A stretch of 64,000 nucleotides of DNA from Acinetobacter lwoffii (GCF_024129435.1 NZ_JAMXXN010000004.1:124001-188000); one strand, 5' to 3'; positions 55,595 to 64,000 are shown, numbered from the stretch's first letter. The notes: generated by a model from the sequence alone, not told the origin. A program made the numbers and translations.

Positions 55595-56185
55595 TCATCG
55601 CTCAAGCGAGCTTGAGGTGTTTTTATAATGCTGTAACTGTGTACGAAAATCAGCCCAGTTAAAATACCGTCCCGGATCGGTCTTACGGCCCGGTGCAATA
55701 TCCGAATGCCCGGCAATATGCTGCTGAATCTTAGAATAATGCTGTTGCAGACAGGCCGTGACTTTGACCAGGGCTTCATACTGTGCGGTTGCAAAAGGCA
55801 AATCATCACTGCCTTCCAGCTCAATCCCGATCGAATAATCATTACATTCTTTTTTGCCCAAATAGGTCGAGCGGCCGGCATGCCAGGCACGGTCATTAAA
55901 ATTGACAAATTGCAGTACTTCGCCAGATCGTAAAATCAGCAAATGGGTCGACACCTGCATTCCTTCAATGGTTTGAAAATAGGGATGGACTGACCAATCC
56001 AGCTGATTCTGAAAAAACTGTTCAATATAACCGCCGCCAAACTGGGAAGGGGGCAGGCTGATATTGTGAATCACCAGCAATTGAATCTCGGTTTGTTCTG
56101 GCCGTTGATTAAAATTGGGAGACGGGATTTGACGTGCACCGATTAGTTGCCCGTCCTTGACCTGAAACTCAGCTGCCTGTTGCAT
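55595..56185 (-). CDS. ampD: 1,6-anhydro-N-acetylmuramyl-L-alanine amidase AmpD
   Basis: The 196-residue cytoplasmic zinc amidase cleaves the peptide from anhydro-muropeptides in cell-wall recycling and so controls AmpC inducers. Zinc ligands by family are His40 (VIHNISLPP), His160 and Asp170 (HSDIAPGRKTDPG). WHAGRS is also seen. The opening residues read FQVKDGQLIGARQIPSPNFNQRP, as in AmpD. It diverges from nadC, an arrangement shared with E. coli. Confidence 0.95.
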   Translation of the reverse strand: MQQAAEFQVKDGQLIGARQIPSPNFNQRPEQTEIQLLVIHNISLPPSQFGGGYIEQFFQNQLDWSVHPYFQTIEGMQVSTHLLILRSGEVLQFVNFNDRAWHAGRSTYLGKKECNDYSIGIELEGSDDLPFATAQYEALVKVTACLQQHYSKIQQHIAGHSDIAPGRKTDPGRYFNWADFRTQLQHYKNTSSSLER

Positions 56186-56367
56186 AGAACCGTTCTCCCC
56201 AAAAATAAAATCTGCAAGATCAGCATTGCAGCCGGCTTCATGCTAAAACTTTCAAGGACAAATCTCAATTCATCCCGGCAAACTGGATGAAAAATCGCTC
56301 ATCTTTTATGTAACGGTGCTAAGATAAGGCGCAATTTTCACGGCTTAAAAAAGATACGGAAATACTC

Positions 56368-57213
56368 ATGTGCATATCTCAAGCTTTGCTAGACCAGTCC
56401 ATTCAGCTCAATATTCAACAGGCACTTTCAGAAGATATCGGTGACGGTGATATTACTGCCCTGCTGACCCCTGAAGATGAACAGGCCACTGCCACCATCA
56501 TCAGCCGTGAAGACATGGTTTTGGCCGGGCAGCCTTGGGTGAATGCCTTGATTCAGGCCTATGATCCGAGCGTTGAAGTGATCTGGCTGAAAAATGATGG
56601 CGATCATGTTCAAGCCAATCAAGCATTTTTAAAACTGGCCGGATCTGCACGTAGCCTACTCACCGTGGAGCGCCCTGCGCTAAACTTTGTCCAGACGTTG
56701 TCTGCGGTTGCGACTAAAACCGCCCACTATGTCAAAGAGCTGCAAGGTTTGAATACCAAACTGCTTGATACCCGCAAAACGCTTCCGGGGCTGCGTATCG
56801 CACAAAAATATGCCGTGGCCATTGGCGGTGGTCAGAATCATCGTTTGGGCTTATTTGACGCTTTTTTAATTAAAGAAAATCATATTATGGCAGCGGGTGG
56901 TATTGCGCAGGCAATTGCCAAGGCCCATCAAATTGCACCAGGTAAGCCTGTCGAAGTTGAAGTCGAAACCTGGGATGAGCTGAATCAGGCACTCGAAGCC
57001 CATGCTGATATCGTGATGCTGGATAATTTCAGTCAGCAGCAGATGATCGAAGCGGTGCAACATGTGGCTGGTCGTTGCAAACTGGAAGCATCAGGTAATA
57101 TCACTATTGATAATTTACGTGAAGTCGCGAGTACCGGCGTAGATTATATTTCCATGGGTGTGCTGACCAAAGATGTCAAAGCCATTGATCTGTCGATGCG
57201 TTTCAATGCTTAA
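56368..57213 (+). CDS. nadC: Nicotinate-nucleotide diphosphorylase (carboxylating)
   Basis: The 281-residue quinolinate phosphoribosyltransferase makes nicotinate mononucleotide from quinolinate and PRPP in de novo NAD synthesis. Family parts are EDIGDGDITALLTPED, LTVERPALNFVQTLSAVAT, LDTRKTLPGLRIAQKYAVAIGGGQNHRLGLFDAFLIKENH, VEVEVETWDEL, and LEASGNITIDNLREVASTGVDYISMG. Length is typical. A terminator follows the stop. Confidence 0.96.
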   Translation: MCISQALLDQSIQLNIQQALSEDIGDGDITALLTPEDEQATATIISREDMVLAGQPWVNALIQAYDPSVEVIWLKNDGDHVQANQAFLKLAGSARSLLTVERPALNFVQTLSAVATKTAHYVKELQGLNTKLLDTRKTLPGLRIAQKYAVAIGGGQNHRLGLFDAFLIKENHIMAAGGIAQAIAKAHQIAPGKPVEVEVETWDELNQALEAHADIVMLDNFSQQQMIEAVQHVAGRCKLEASGNITIDNLREVASTGVDYISMGVLTKDVKAIDLSMRFNA

Positions 57214-57238
57214 ACATAAATGGGATAGATGACCGTAG

Positions 57239-57262
57239 AGGGTGCGAAGCACCCTTTTTTAT
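57239..57262 (+). terminator. Intrinsic terminator of nadC
   Basis: AGGGTGC and GCACCCT pair around GAA, followed by TTTTTT. Confidence 0.8.
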
Positions 57263-57310
57263 TTTTAGAAATTTTTTTGCGTATATTTTGCTCAATTTCT
57301 ATTTTAGACC

Positions 57311-57508
57311 TTAATCATCATCGTCATCCCGATTACCTCGGCGATCGCGGTCATCATCGTCACCATCACGGTCGTTATATCTTCCGTTATCCTCATCACG
57401 ATCCTGATTTAATACTGAACGCTCGTCATCTTCACGATTATTGCCCCAGTCACAGGCAGTTAATCCAAACACGCCCAGCAATGAAATTGCACAAAGCCAC
57501 TGTTTCAT
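57311..57508 (-). CDS. Small Asp/Arg-rich lipoprotein
   Basis: The 65-residue product has a clear lipoprotein signal (LTAC, Cys19). The mature part is 47 residues with 18 Asp and 9 Arg, ending in DDDDD, so it is a low-complexity acidic chain. GAGGAATG precedes the ATG. I know no function; a metal- or cation-binding or surface-charge role would be a guess. The codons GAT/GAC repeat, so length may vary between strains. It sits alone between nadC and rph. Confidence 0.7.
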   Translation of the reverse strand: MKQWLCAISLLGVFGLTACDWGNNREDDERSVLNQDRDEDNGRYNDRDGDDDDRDRRGNRDDDDD

Positions 57509-57649
57509 GTCGCATTCCTCATTGTGATCTCACCTGATCCAATATCAATGCAAAACCGGTTCAGATATAGCTGATTCATGTCGGCTTTTTGTCAGGAAGT
57601 TTTGTAATGCAGTTTTTGAATACAGGTGCAGAGTGAAATTTCGGGCATA

Positions 57650-57675
57650 AAAAAACGCATCCAGAGATGCGTTTC
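57650..57675 (-). terminator. Intrinsic terminator of rph
   Basis: On the minus strand AAACGCATC and GATGCGTTT pair around TCTG, followed by a T-run, 17 bases after the rph stop. Confidence 0.85.
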
Positions 57676-57690
57676 TCAACATGGGATGGA

Positions 57691-58407
57691 TTACCAGCCT
57701 AAAGCTTCTTGCTGTTTTTTCACCAGTTCCTGAATGCCTTTCTCGGCCATTTCCAACATGGCATTCGATTGTGCACGGGTAAATGGCTTATCTTCTGCAG
57801 TACCCTGAATTTCAATAAATTCACCAGCCTGAGTCATCACCACGTTCAAATCGGTTTGACAGTTCGAATCTTCTTCATAGCAAAGATCCAATAATACTTC
57901 ATCTTTGAAAATACCGACAGAAACCGCAGCCACCAAACCTTTTAATGGATCATGTTTGATTTTTTTTCTTTCCAGCAAGACGTTCATCGCATCGACCAAG
58001 GCCACCGCAGCACCGGTAATCGCTGCAGTACGGGTACCGCCATCGGCCTGAATTACGTCACAGTCGATGGTAATGGTATTTTCACCCAGCTTTTTCAGAT
58101 CGACCATTGAGCGCAAGCTACGACCAATCAGACGCTGAATCTCCTGGGTACGGCCACTCTGTTTGCCACGTGCCGCTTCACGGTCACTACGGGTATGAGT
58201 TGAACGTGGCAACATGCCATATTCAGCAGTCACCCAGCCTTGGCCCTGACCTTTGAGGAAACGCGGTACAGAACTATCCACACTGGCAGTACAGAGTACT
58301 TTGGTATGACCAAATTCAACCAATACAGAGCCTTCCGCATAACGTGTATAGTTACGGGTAATTTTCACTTCACGTAATTGATCTAATGCTCGCTGGTCGA
58401 TACGCAT
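57691..58407 (-). CDS. rph: Ribonuclease PH
   Basis: The 238-residue phosphorolytic exoribonuclease trims tRNA 3' ends. Family stretches are [95 protein letters not shown] and [20 protein letters not shown]. It is full length with no sign of the frameshift known in K-12. It is monocistronic and diverges from the TetR-type gene. Confidence 0.96.
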   Translation of the reverse strand: MRIDQRALDQLREVKITRNYTRYAEGSVLVEFGHTKVLCTASVDSSVPRFLKGQGQGWVTAEYGMLPRSTHTRSDREAARGKQSGRTQEIQRLIGRSLRSMVDLKKLGENTITIDCDVIQADGGTRTAAITGAAVALVDAMNVLLERKKIKHDPLKGLVAAVSVGIFKDEVLLDLCYEEDSNCQTDLNVVMTQAGEFIEIQGTAEDKPFTRAQSNAMLEMAEKGIQELVKKQQEALGW

Positions 58408-58617
58408 AATAAGTCCTGTATGGGTTCAAAATAATTGCGGCTCAGTATAGCAGAAGCCTTTGCCAAGATTAGGCAGCCTGGTGATTCATTTACAAAATCA
58501 ATGCATCAGCTCGCTACGAGATGTCAAAATTCTGCCGATCTGTGGCACTACGATTTGATTTAATTTTTGCTAGACTAAAACTCCCTATGAGGGAAGCCAG
58601 TGACAGGAAACCCATTT

Positions 58618-59319
58618 ATGTCCTTACGTGAAGATCGCAAGCAGCAAAGTCATCAGGCACTACTCGATGCGACACTAGCATTCAGCAGTCAGGGCCGCGC
58701 TTTCAGCACGATCAGCCTACGTGAAGTCGCGAATGCAGTCGGAGTAGTACCGACTGCGTTCTATCGGCACTTTCAGGATATGAACCAGTTGGGTCTGGAA
58801 TTGCTGGATCAGGTTGCGATTCATATCAAGGGCGTACTCAATCAGCTGGGGCAGGCTTATCTGTATCAGCCGAATACCCGAACCCACACCGGGCTTGAGC
58901 TCTTCTTTCAGGCCGTCGAATATCATCCTGAACCCTGGATTTTTTTTGTGGCAGAACGTTGGGGCGGTTCGGACGTGTTACGTGTCGGCATTGAACGGGA
59001 AATTCATTTTCTGGCTGAAGATGTCATGCATGAACTGGCCAAGATGCAATCTACCCGACATATTCAGGCATCACAGGACTTGCAGGCTCTGGCACAGATG
59101 CTGATTGAACTGTCCCTGAACTGGGCCATGGGCTGGATTCATCTGCAGCATCAGGTTGATCCAGAGCTGCGCCGCGCTCAATCCAATGCCTTTAAAACCC
59201 AAAGCGTGCTACAGATGCAGCTCTTGCTACGTGGCATTTTGCACTGGTATCGGCGACCTGCCAAAACAGTTGAAACCGCAAGCCCTGTGCTCAATGAAGC
59301 GGTCATTCCCCCTGCCTAA
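58618..59319 (+). CDS. TetR-family repressor, FabR-like
   Basis: The 233-residue regulator has an N-terminal helix-turn-helix (SLREVANAVGVVPTAFYRHF) followed by DMNQLGLELLDQ. These, with the FFVAERWGGSDVLR and GILHWYRR parts, match E. coli FabR closely in pattern. FabR-type proteins sense acyl-CoA or acyl-ACP and control unsaturated fatty acid genes. No fab or des gene adjoins here, so the target is elsewhere or unknown. ATG 58618 has AGGAAACCC ahead; a GTG six codons upstream is rejected. Confidence 0.8.
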   Translation: MSLREDRKQQSHQALLDATLAFSSQGRAFSTISLREVANAVGVVPTAFYRHFQDMNQLGLELLDQVAIHIKGVLNQLGQAYLYQPNTRTHTGLELFFQAVEYHPEPWIFFVAERWGGSDVLRVGIEREIHFLAEDVMHELAKMQSTRHIQASQDLQALAQMLIELSLNWAMGWIHLQHQVDPELRRAQSNAFKTQSVLQMQLLLRGILHWYRRPAKTVETASPVLNEAVIPPA

Positions 59320-59322
59320 ATA

Positions 59323-59352
59323 AAAAAACCTGCATCATGATGCAGGTTTTTT
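59323..59352. terminator. Bidirectional intrinsic terminator
   Basis: AAAAAACCTGCAT and ATGCAGGTTTTTT pair around CATG, between the convergent FabR-like gene and dsbA. Confidence 0.9.
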
Positions 59353-59372
59353 TACTGATCGTCAGTTCAGAC

Positions 59373-59987
59373 TTATTTGGCTTTACGCTCTTTCTCGATC
59401 AGGTAATTCACCACCTGAATGACTTTGGCATCATTACCCTGCACAATATATTTACCATTCACGGTCACTGCCGGAACACCACTTAACTGATACTGAGCAG
59501 CCAGATTTTTGGCTTGGGCAATTTTCGAAGTGATCGGGAAAGATTTATAAGTGCTGTTAAATTTCGCTTCAGGAATACCATAGCGGGTATAGAACTTGGC
59601 CAATTGCGCCTGTTCTAAAATTGGACGTTGCTTATCATGAATATCATGGAATAATTGTAAATGTGCTTTTTGACGCACACCCAATGCTTCAGACACATAA
59701 TAAGCACGCGCTGCCTGCTCCCAGAGTGGATTCATTGCAGCCGGCGTACGTACAAAACGTACATCTTTTGGTAATTTTTTCAACCAGCCCTGCATATGTG
59801 GTTCAAGCGCGAAACAGTGACCACAGCCGTACCAGAAGAATTCACGTACCTCAATTCTGCCCGGTTTTTCGACTTTGACTGGTTTTGCAACCACCTGATA
59901 GTCCTGACCTGCCACAAAATTGGCCATAGCATTGCCTGAAAAGGCCAAAACAGATGCGGCAACAGCGCCTAAAAGGAATTTTTTCAT
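59373..59987 (-). CDS. dsbA: Thiol:disulfide interchange protein DsbA
   Basis: The 204-residue periplasmic oxidase has a signal peptide (about 1-22, ending NAMA) and the thioredoxin-fold active site CGHC at 55-58 (FFWYGCGHC). The cis-proline loop reads SGVPAVTVNG. It introduces disulfides into exported proteins and is reoxidised by DsbB (21.9 kb). Length is typical of DsbA from Pseudomonadales. It is a single gene. Confidence 0.95.
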   Translation of the reverse strand: MKKFLLGAVAASVLAFSGNAMANFVAGQDYQVVAKPVKVEKPGRIEVREFFWYGCGHCFALEPHMQGWLKKLPKDVRFVRTPAAMNPLWEQAARAYYVSEALGVRQKAHLQLFHDIHDKQRPILEQAQLAKFYTRYGIPEAKFNSTYKSFPITSKIAQAKNLAAQYQLSGVPAVTVNGKYIVQGNDAKVIQVVNYLIEKERKAK

Positions 59988-60214
59988 TCGGATTATCGTC
60001 CTCTAAATCATTATGCTTAGTTTATGTGTTCACTATAAATCAATTATGCCGGTTTCGTTTTCATTCTGTGAACTTTTTTGCTGCTTTTATCGCTTTTTCT
60101 GCCAGAATCGCTACACTAAACCATCGAACTGATTTTCAAGGTTTTAAATCAGTTTCTCTGGCCATTCGGCACATATATATTTTTAGCTAATCATGACTGA
60201 TTGAGGTGACACCG

Positions 60215-60943
60215 ATGTCGCAATTGAATGTTGATCCACAAGAAATTGCCAAGTTTGAAGCATTTGCAGCTATATGGTGGGATCAGCATTCCGAGTTCCG
60301 CCCCTTGCACATGATTAATCCACTGCGTTTAAACTGGATTGATGAACATGCCGGAGGCTTAAGCGGCAAAAAAGTGTTGGATGTCGGCTGTGGCGGTGGC
60401 ATTCTGGCCGAAAGCATGGCGCGACGTGGTGCCAATGTGCTCGGAATTGATATGGGCGCAGCCCCTTTAAATGTGGCACGCATCCATGCTGAACAGGAAG
60501 GCGTAAGCAATATTGAATATCGTCAGGTGCCGGTCGAGCAACTGGCAGAGGAACAGGCTGGCCAATATGACATCGTGACCTGCATGGAAATGCTAGAGCA
60601 TGTGCCAGATCCGGCATCGATTATTCAGGCCTGTCATAAACTGGTCAAGCCAGGTGGTCATGTATTCTTCTCGACCATTAACCGTAATCCAAAGTCCTAT
60701 TTATTTGCGATTATCGGGGCAGAATATGTCTTGCGCATGCTGGCCAAAGGCACCCATGATTACAGCAAATTTATCAAGCCGTCTGAACTGGCACATGATA
60801 TTCGCAACTCGGGTTTAAAGCTTAAAGACATGACCGGTCTGCACTATAATCCGCTGACCAAGCGTTATTGGCTGGCACCGAATGTTGATGTGAACTATAT
60901 GGTCTATACCGTGAAAGATAGCGCAGCAGAGACCACAGCATGA
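60215..60943 (+). CDS. ubiG: Ubiquinone biosynthesis O-methyltransferase
   Basis: The 242-residue SAM-dependent methyltransferase carries out both O-methylations of ubiquinone. Motif I is VLDVGCGGG (54-62), followed by [18 protein letters not shown], and [13 protein letters not shown] is motif [26 protein letters not shown] is typical of UbiG. ATG 60215 is chosen with GAGGTG six bases ahead; GTG three codons upstream overlaps that site. The stop overlaps the mupP start (ATGA). Order ubiG-mupP-yciK is as in Pseudomonas. Confidence 0.95.
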   Translation: MSQLNVDPQEIAKFEAFAAIWWDQHSEFRPLHMINPLRLNWIDEHAGGLSGKKVLDVGCGGGILAESMARRGANVLGIDMGAAPLNVARIHAEQEGVSNIEYRQVPVEQLAEEQAGQYDIVTCMEMLEHVPDPASIIQACHKLVKPGGHVFFSTINRNPKSYLFAIIGAEYVLRMLAKGTHDYSKFIKPSELAHDIRNSGLKLKDMTGLHYNPLTKRYWLAPNVDVNYMVYTVKDSAAETTA

Positions 60944-61629
60944 AAGCCGTTTTATTTGACCTCGATGGTACCCTGATTGATACCGCTGCCGATTTTATCC
61001 GGATTATCCAGCAGATGTGCCGTGAAGAAGGCCGTGCACTGGTTGAACCCGAGCTGATTCGCAGCCAGGTTTCCGAAGGCGCTCGCGCTATGGTGAAACT
61101 GGTTTATCCGGAACTGCAACTAGAAGATCCGGTCTTTCTGCAACACCGTCAGCGCTTTCTGGACATGTACGGCGCAGATATTGCGGTCGATACCGATCTG
61201 TTTGATGGCATGTATCCATTACTTGAACAGCTAGAGGAAAATGACATTCCTTGGGGGATTGTGACCAATAAACCGCGCTGGCTCAGCGAGGCTTTACTGC
61301 AAGCGCTGAACCTGAGTGAACGCTGCGCAGTGCTGGTATGTCCGGAAGATGTCACTCGGACCAAACCCGATCCTGAACCGATGTATCTGGCAGCCAAGCA
61401 ACTGAATCTTGCCGCGGAAGACTGTATCTATGTCGGAGATCATCCCCGAGATATTGATGCCGGCCGTCATGCCCAGATGCTGACCATTCTGGCTGCTTAT
61501 GGTTATTTGCCGTTGCAATACAAAGACGATTTAAACGCCTGGCAGGCCGACCATATCGTGCATACTGTGACAGAATTACATCAATTGATTCAGACACTAG
61601 TACTGAAGCAGCATACTGCGGTATCTTGA
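60940..61629 (+). CDS. mupP: HAD phosphatase, probable N-acetylmuramic acid 6-phosphate phosphatase
   Basis: The 229-residue HAD hydrolase has motif [11 protein letters not shown] (Asp7, Asp9), motif II IVTNKP, Lys in RTKPDPEPM and the acidic motif [10 protein letters not shown]. By sequence alone it is a Gph-like phosphoglycolate phosphatase. The ubiG-this gene-yciK setting is that of Pseudomonas mupP, which dephosphorylates MurNAc-6-phosphate in the AmgK/MurU recycling route that bypasses fosfomycin-sensitive synthesis. It is translationally coupled to ubiG. Confidence 0.82.
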   Translation: MKAVLFDLDGTLIDTAADFIRIIQQMCREEGRALVEPELIRSQVSEGARAMVKLVYPELQLEDPVFLQHRQRFLDMYGADIAVDTDLFDGMYPLLEQLEENDIPWGIVTNKPRWLSEALLQALNLSERCAVLVCPEDVTRTKPDPEPMYLAAKQLNLAAEDCIYVGDHPRDIDAGRHAQMLTILAAYGYLPLQYKDDLNAWQADHIVHTVTELHQLIQTLVLKQHTAVS

Positions 61630-61668
61630 ACGCTTAACACTAAATAATAAGAAGTGAGGAGGTAGATA

Positions 61669-62415
61669 ATGAAATATTCAGCATATCAACCTCGCCCCGA
61701 TCTGCTCAAGGATCGTATCATCCTAATCACAGGTGCGGGCGATGGCATTGGACGTGCAGCAGCAATCAGTTATGCCTTGCATGGCGCAACTGTGGTGCTG
61801 CATGGGCGTACCTTAAACAAACTCGAAGTCATTTATGATGAAATTGAAAGTTTGGGTGCGCCGCAACCTGCCATCTTGCCGCTACAACTATCGAGTGCGT
61901 CAGAACGTGATTATGAGCTTTTGCTCGATACGCTAGACCGTCAGTTTGGTCGTCTGGACGGCATTCTGCACAATGCCGGCATTTTAGGCGAACGGGTTCC
62001 CTTGGCGGATTATCCGGTCAATGTCTGGGATGATGTGATGGCGGTCAATCTGCGTGCACCCTTTGTCATGACCCAAGCGCTGTTACCGTTATTATCCAAA
62101 TCCGAACATGCTTCTGTGGTTTTTGCCAGCTCAGGTGTAGGCCGCGAAGCCCGCGAACGCTGGGGTGCGTATTCGGTTTCTAAAATTGCTATTGAAGCGG
62201 TAAGCCAGTTATTTGCCAAAGAGCAGGTACATCCGAATATCCGTTATAACTGCATCAATCCCGGGGCAACGCGGACTGCCATGCGCGCCAAGGCCTATCC
62301 GAATGAAGATCCGAAAACCCTGCCTACCCCCGATTCAATCATGCCGGCTTATCTATATTTGATGGGTAATGACAGCCTGCATATGAATGGCCAGAGTATT
62401 GATGCACAGGATTAA
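61669..62415 (+). CDS. yciK: YciK-family short-chain oxidoreductase
   Basis: The 248-residue SDR has the NAD(P) loop ITGAGDGIGRAAA, HNAGILGER, and the catalytic YSVSK (Tyr and Lys) with an upstream Ser in FASSGVG. It ends like YciK (YLYLMGNDSLHMNGQSIDAQ). Substrate is unknown. GAGGAGGT precedes the ATG, the strongest ribosome site in the window. It is the last gene of the ubiG-mupP-yciK operon, 39 bases after mupP. Confidence 0.88.
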   Translation: MKYSAYQPRPDLLKDRIILITGAGDGIGRAAAISYALHGATVVLHGRTLNKLEVIYDEIESLGAPQPAILPLQLSSASERDYELLLDTLDRQFGRLDGILHNAGILGERVPLADYPVNVWDDVMAVNLRAPFVMTQALLPLLSKSEHASVVFASSGVGREARERWGAYSVSKIAIEAVSQLFAKEQVHPNIRYNCINPGATRTAMRAKAYPNEDPKTLPTPDSIMPAYLYLMGNDSLHMNGQSIDAQD

Positions 62416-62434
62416 ATTATTCTGTCTGTCATTC

Positions 62435-62460
62435 AGGGAGCAATCGCTCCCTTTTTATTT
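62435..62460 (+). terminator. Intrinsic terminator of the ubiG-mupP-yciK operon
   Basis: AGGGAGC and GCTCCCT pair around AATC, followed by TTTT. Confidence 0.8.
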
Positions 62461-62571
62461 CATTTTTAGTCATATTCAGCGCATAAATCTTAAGTAAGTT
62501 CACCCCGCTCGCATTGAGTTTCATTAAAATAACAGCATACTAAGCCCCACTATATTTCACTCGAGTGCATC

Positions 62572-62991
62572 ATGACTGAATTAAACAATATTACGGTGAC
62601 CCATTTAGACGATGGCATGGTGTCGCTGCTGATTGATCAACAGCCTATTTCAGAGAAATACGGCACCAAGTTTGAAGCCAGTATCGTGGATGACATCAAA
62701 GCACTCGAAAATGCTCAGAAACTCAAATTGTTCGAGCAATTTGTATTTTCACATCAGGATCTGAATTTTGAACATGCCTATTATTATGTGACTGGCATTG
62801 AAAAATTAGACGACAGTTATCGTCTGGCCAAGCATTTTGTTTATCGCATTAAAATTGAAGGTCAGCCAGAAATCGAACATGTCATCAGCAATCAGGGCAA
62901 AGCCATGACGGCCGAAGATGTACGTGCCTTTATTCAGGCGCATGTGCAAAAATCACTCAACGATTATACTGACCTGAACTACGCTTATTAA
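62572..62991 (+). CDS. Hypothetical acidic protein
   Basis: The 139-residue product has no signal peptide or membrane segment and no family I can name. It has an alternating beta/helix look: ITVTHLDDGMVSLLIDQQ, then DIKALENAQKLKLFEQFVF, AYYYVTGIEKLDDSYRLAKHFVYRIKI, and a C-terminal helix AEDVRAFIQAHVQKSLNDY. No close start alternative is seen. A terminator follows (63015-63041), so it is monocistronic. Function not assigned. Confidence 0.65.
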   Translation: MTELNNITVTHLDDGMVSLLIDQQPISEKYGTKFEASIVDDIKALENAQKLKLFEQFVFSHQDLNFEHAYYYVTGIEKLDDSYRLAKHFVYRIKIEGQPEIEHVISNQGKAMTAEDVRAFIQAHVQKSLNDYTDLNYAY

Positions 62992-63014
62992 AAGTCGGGT
63001 CATTGAATAATCTT

Positions 63015-63044
63015 GGCACTTTTCGATAAAGTGCCCTTTTTTTC
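63015..63044 (+). terminator. Intrinsic terminator of the 62.6 kb hypothetical gene
   Basis: GGCACTTT and AAAGTGCC pair around TCGAT, then CTTTTTTT. Confidence 0.8.
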
Positions 63045-63174
63045 TTAAAATCCTGCAAAAAATAACAATAAATCGGATTTACATATTAAATATATAAAAT
63101 TATACGGTTTTCCAAATCAAACTCATTGAACTATGCTTTCTTGAACCACAGATAGATCAAATCAGGAGCGCAGC

Positions 63175-63330
63175 ATGGCTGACCAAAAACGTAAAATTGA
63201 AACGATTCACCGGATTGAACAGTTGCAGTTATCTGAAGCATTGATTGTGGCACTTGATGATGCTCTTCAAGCTGAATCGGTGGCTGAAGCAATCCAGTCC
63301 TTGCAGAGTTTGGCAGAACAATGGAATTAA
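63175..63330 (+). CDS. Small helical protein, 51 residues, unknown
   Basis: A short frame not linked to any known family. It starts at ATG 63175, with AGGAG (63164-63168) seven bases ahead, and ends in TAA at 63330. The product begins MADQKRKIETIHRIEQLQ and is predicted helical and acidic, with an amphipathic LQAESVAEAIQSLQSLAEQ stretch. The good ribosome site and codon use (no rare run) support a real gene. Function unknown. Confidence 0.6.
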   Translation: MADQKRKIETIHRIEQLQLSEALIVALDDALQAESVAEAIQSLQSLAEQWN

Positions 63331-63645
63331 TCTCAAACTAAACTGGCAAAATTCTTTGCCGTTTCATTAAATCATGAACTTTTTTCTCGCTGACTCAATG
63401 CTGTTTTTTTGAGCTAAATCATCGATTTTCGCTTGCATGTTGGCCCTTGCTTTGATGAGATAAGGACATGGCTCGGTAGGCTACTTTATAGAAGTGATGC
63501 CGTCGCATATAGTCATGTAAAAACATGACATCATCATAATATCTCTGCATTTGTTATAAAAATTGTGCCTGTTCTTCACAGTTTCTCTGCAATTTTTCCG
63601 TACATTAGGCGCTGTAGAAGATGAACAATTTAATGAGGGTTCAAC
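63331..63645. other. Intergenic region with a perfect palindrome
   Basis: About 315 bases before the RcnB-like gene. It contains GTCATGT-AAAA-ACATGAC (63512-63529), flanked by TGATG and CATCA. This could be an operator for the downstream gene. No gene was found on either strand with a start signal. Confidence 0.45.
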
Positions 63646-64000
63646 ATGAAAAAGGTTTTGGTGGCACTGGCAATTTCTTGCAGTACATTCATGCTGAGCA
63701 ATGTCGTCATCGCTGCCCCTCATTTCAATGATGAATCCCGTATGGATTCACGTCATGGTCATGACAAGAAGAAAGCCCGTGAGTTCCGAGAGGAAGAGCA
63801 GCAGGATAACCGCCGTATGCGTGAAGAACGCGGGGTGAAACGCTTGCAACAGTTACGCTGGCAGCCAGGTTATGTAATGCCGCAGCATTATCGTGGCAAT
63901 GGCTATAAAGTTGAATACAAAGACCATCGCCTGCCTCGACCTGACCGCAAGCAGCAATGGTACAAAGTCAATAATGACTACATTCTGGTGGATTCTGAAA
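63646..64000 (+). CDS. RcnB-family periplasmic protein (partial, cut by window end)
   Basis: The frame opens at ATG 63646 and runs off the window after 118 codons. A signal peptide (MKKVLVALAISCSTFMLSNVVIA) is followed by a His/Lys/Arg/Glu-rich stretch (HGHDKKKAREFREEEQ) and then LRWQPGYVMPQHYRGNGYKVEY and WYKVNNDYILV. This is the RcnB layout, named after an E. coli protein involved in nickel/cobalt balance. The C-terminal end is missing, but the WYKVNNDYILVD part is the family core. GAGGG lies before the ATG. Confidence 0.75.
   Translation, partial: MKKVLVALAISCSTFMLSNVVIAAPHFNDESRMDSRHGHDKKKAREFREEEQQDNRRMREERGVKRLQQLRWQPGYVMPQHYRGNGYKVEYKDHRLPRPDRKQQWYKVNNDYILVDSE

Noticed and set aside
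57239..57262. Riboswitch-like structure after nadC
   Set aside because: It is a simple hairpin with T-run at the gene end and no downstream plus-strand gene to control.
63481..63723. 80-codon minus-strand frame overlapping the start of the RcnB-like gene
   Set aside because: It overlaps a well-supported plus-strand gene with signal peptide and ribosome site, and its product has no family character.

Overview
This window reads as a stretch of core chromosome from an Acinetobacter species (Moraxellaceae, Gammaproteobacteria). The assignment is inferred from moderate-to-low GC by eye, protein sequences typical of the genus, and gene neighbourhoods such as dapA-bamC-purC, nadC/ampD-murJ, ubiG-mupP-yciK, yqiA-parE, serB divergent from an Smp-like gene, and argS followed by a SPOR-domain gene. 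No species call is possible without a search. I saw no tRNA, rRNA, CRISPR array, insertion sequence or prophage.

Layout. 1-7.6 kb: end of an ArsC/Spx-like gene, a DUF2147 protein, an HSL-type esterase, azoR, a membrane GGDEF diguanylate cyclase, dsbD, an outer-membrane protein, an ankyrin protein and an HPF/RaiA-like factor. 7.6-8.6 kb: a gene-poor AT-rich gap. 8.6-11.6 kb: a Tsx-type channel, a GNAT acetyltransferase, an unknown secreted protein and a phospholipase-D-like/winged-helix gene split by an in-frame amber codon. 11.8-17.4 kb: a complete urea ABC transporter operon urtABCDE on the minus strand, with no urease gene in view. 17.8-32 kb: parE, yqiA, a lipase-like hydrolase, dsbB, gshA, DUF924, a lipoprotein, DUF445, DUF2798, argS, a SPOR protein, psd and a rhodanese. 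32-46 kb: pncB, an ankB-like gene beside a secreted catalase, dtd, an SCP2 protein, serB, ppk1, a bile-acid-symporter-family protein, pncA and an aromatic-acid-type MFS transporter. 46.7-64 kb: dapA-bamC-purC, rarA, a PAS-GGDEF-EAL protein, murJ, ampD, nadC, rph, a FabR-like repressor, dsbA, ubiG-mupP-yciK, and at the right edge two unknown small proteins and an RcnB-like gene cut by the window end.

Themes. Periplasmic disulfide chemistry is well covered (dsbA, dsbB, dsbD). NAD salvage and synthesis appear three times (pncB, pncA, nadC). ampD and mupP both belong to peptidoglycan recycling, and murJ to peptidoglycan export. Two c-di-GMP enzymes are present, one a cyclase with an inhibitory site and one a dual GGDEF-EAL protein. 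The secreted catalase next to an ankyrin protein matches the Pseudomonas katB-ankB arrangement.

The most interesting non-coding signals are: small hairpins with a three-base loop whose arms differ in sequence yet stay complementary (behind argS and in two pyrimidine-rich spacers); a candidate small RNA between purC and rarA; and intrinsic terminators placed inside otherwise conserved gene strings (bamC|purC and argS|SPOR gene). I found no clear new multi-gene system. The amber-split PLD-winged-helix gene and the hairpin repeats are the best leads.
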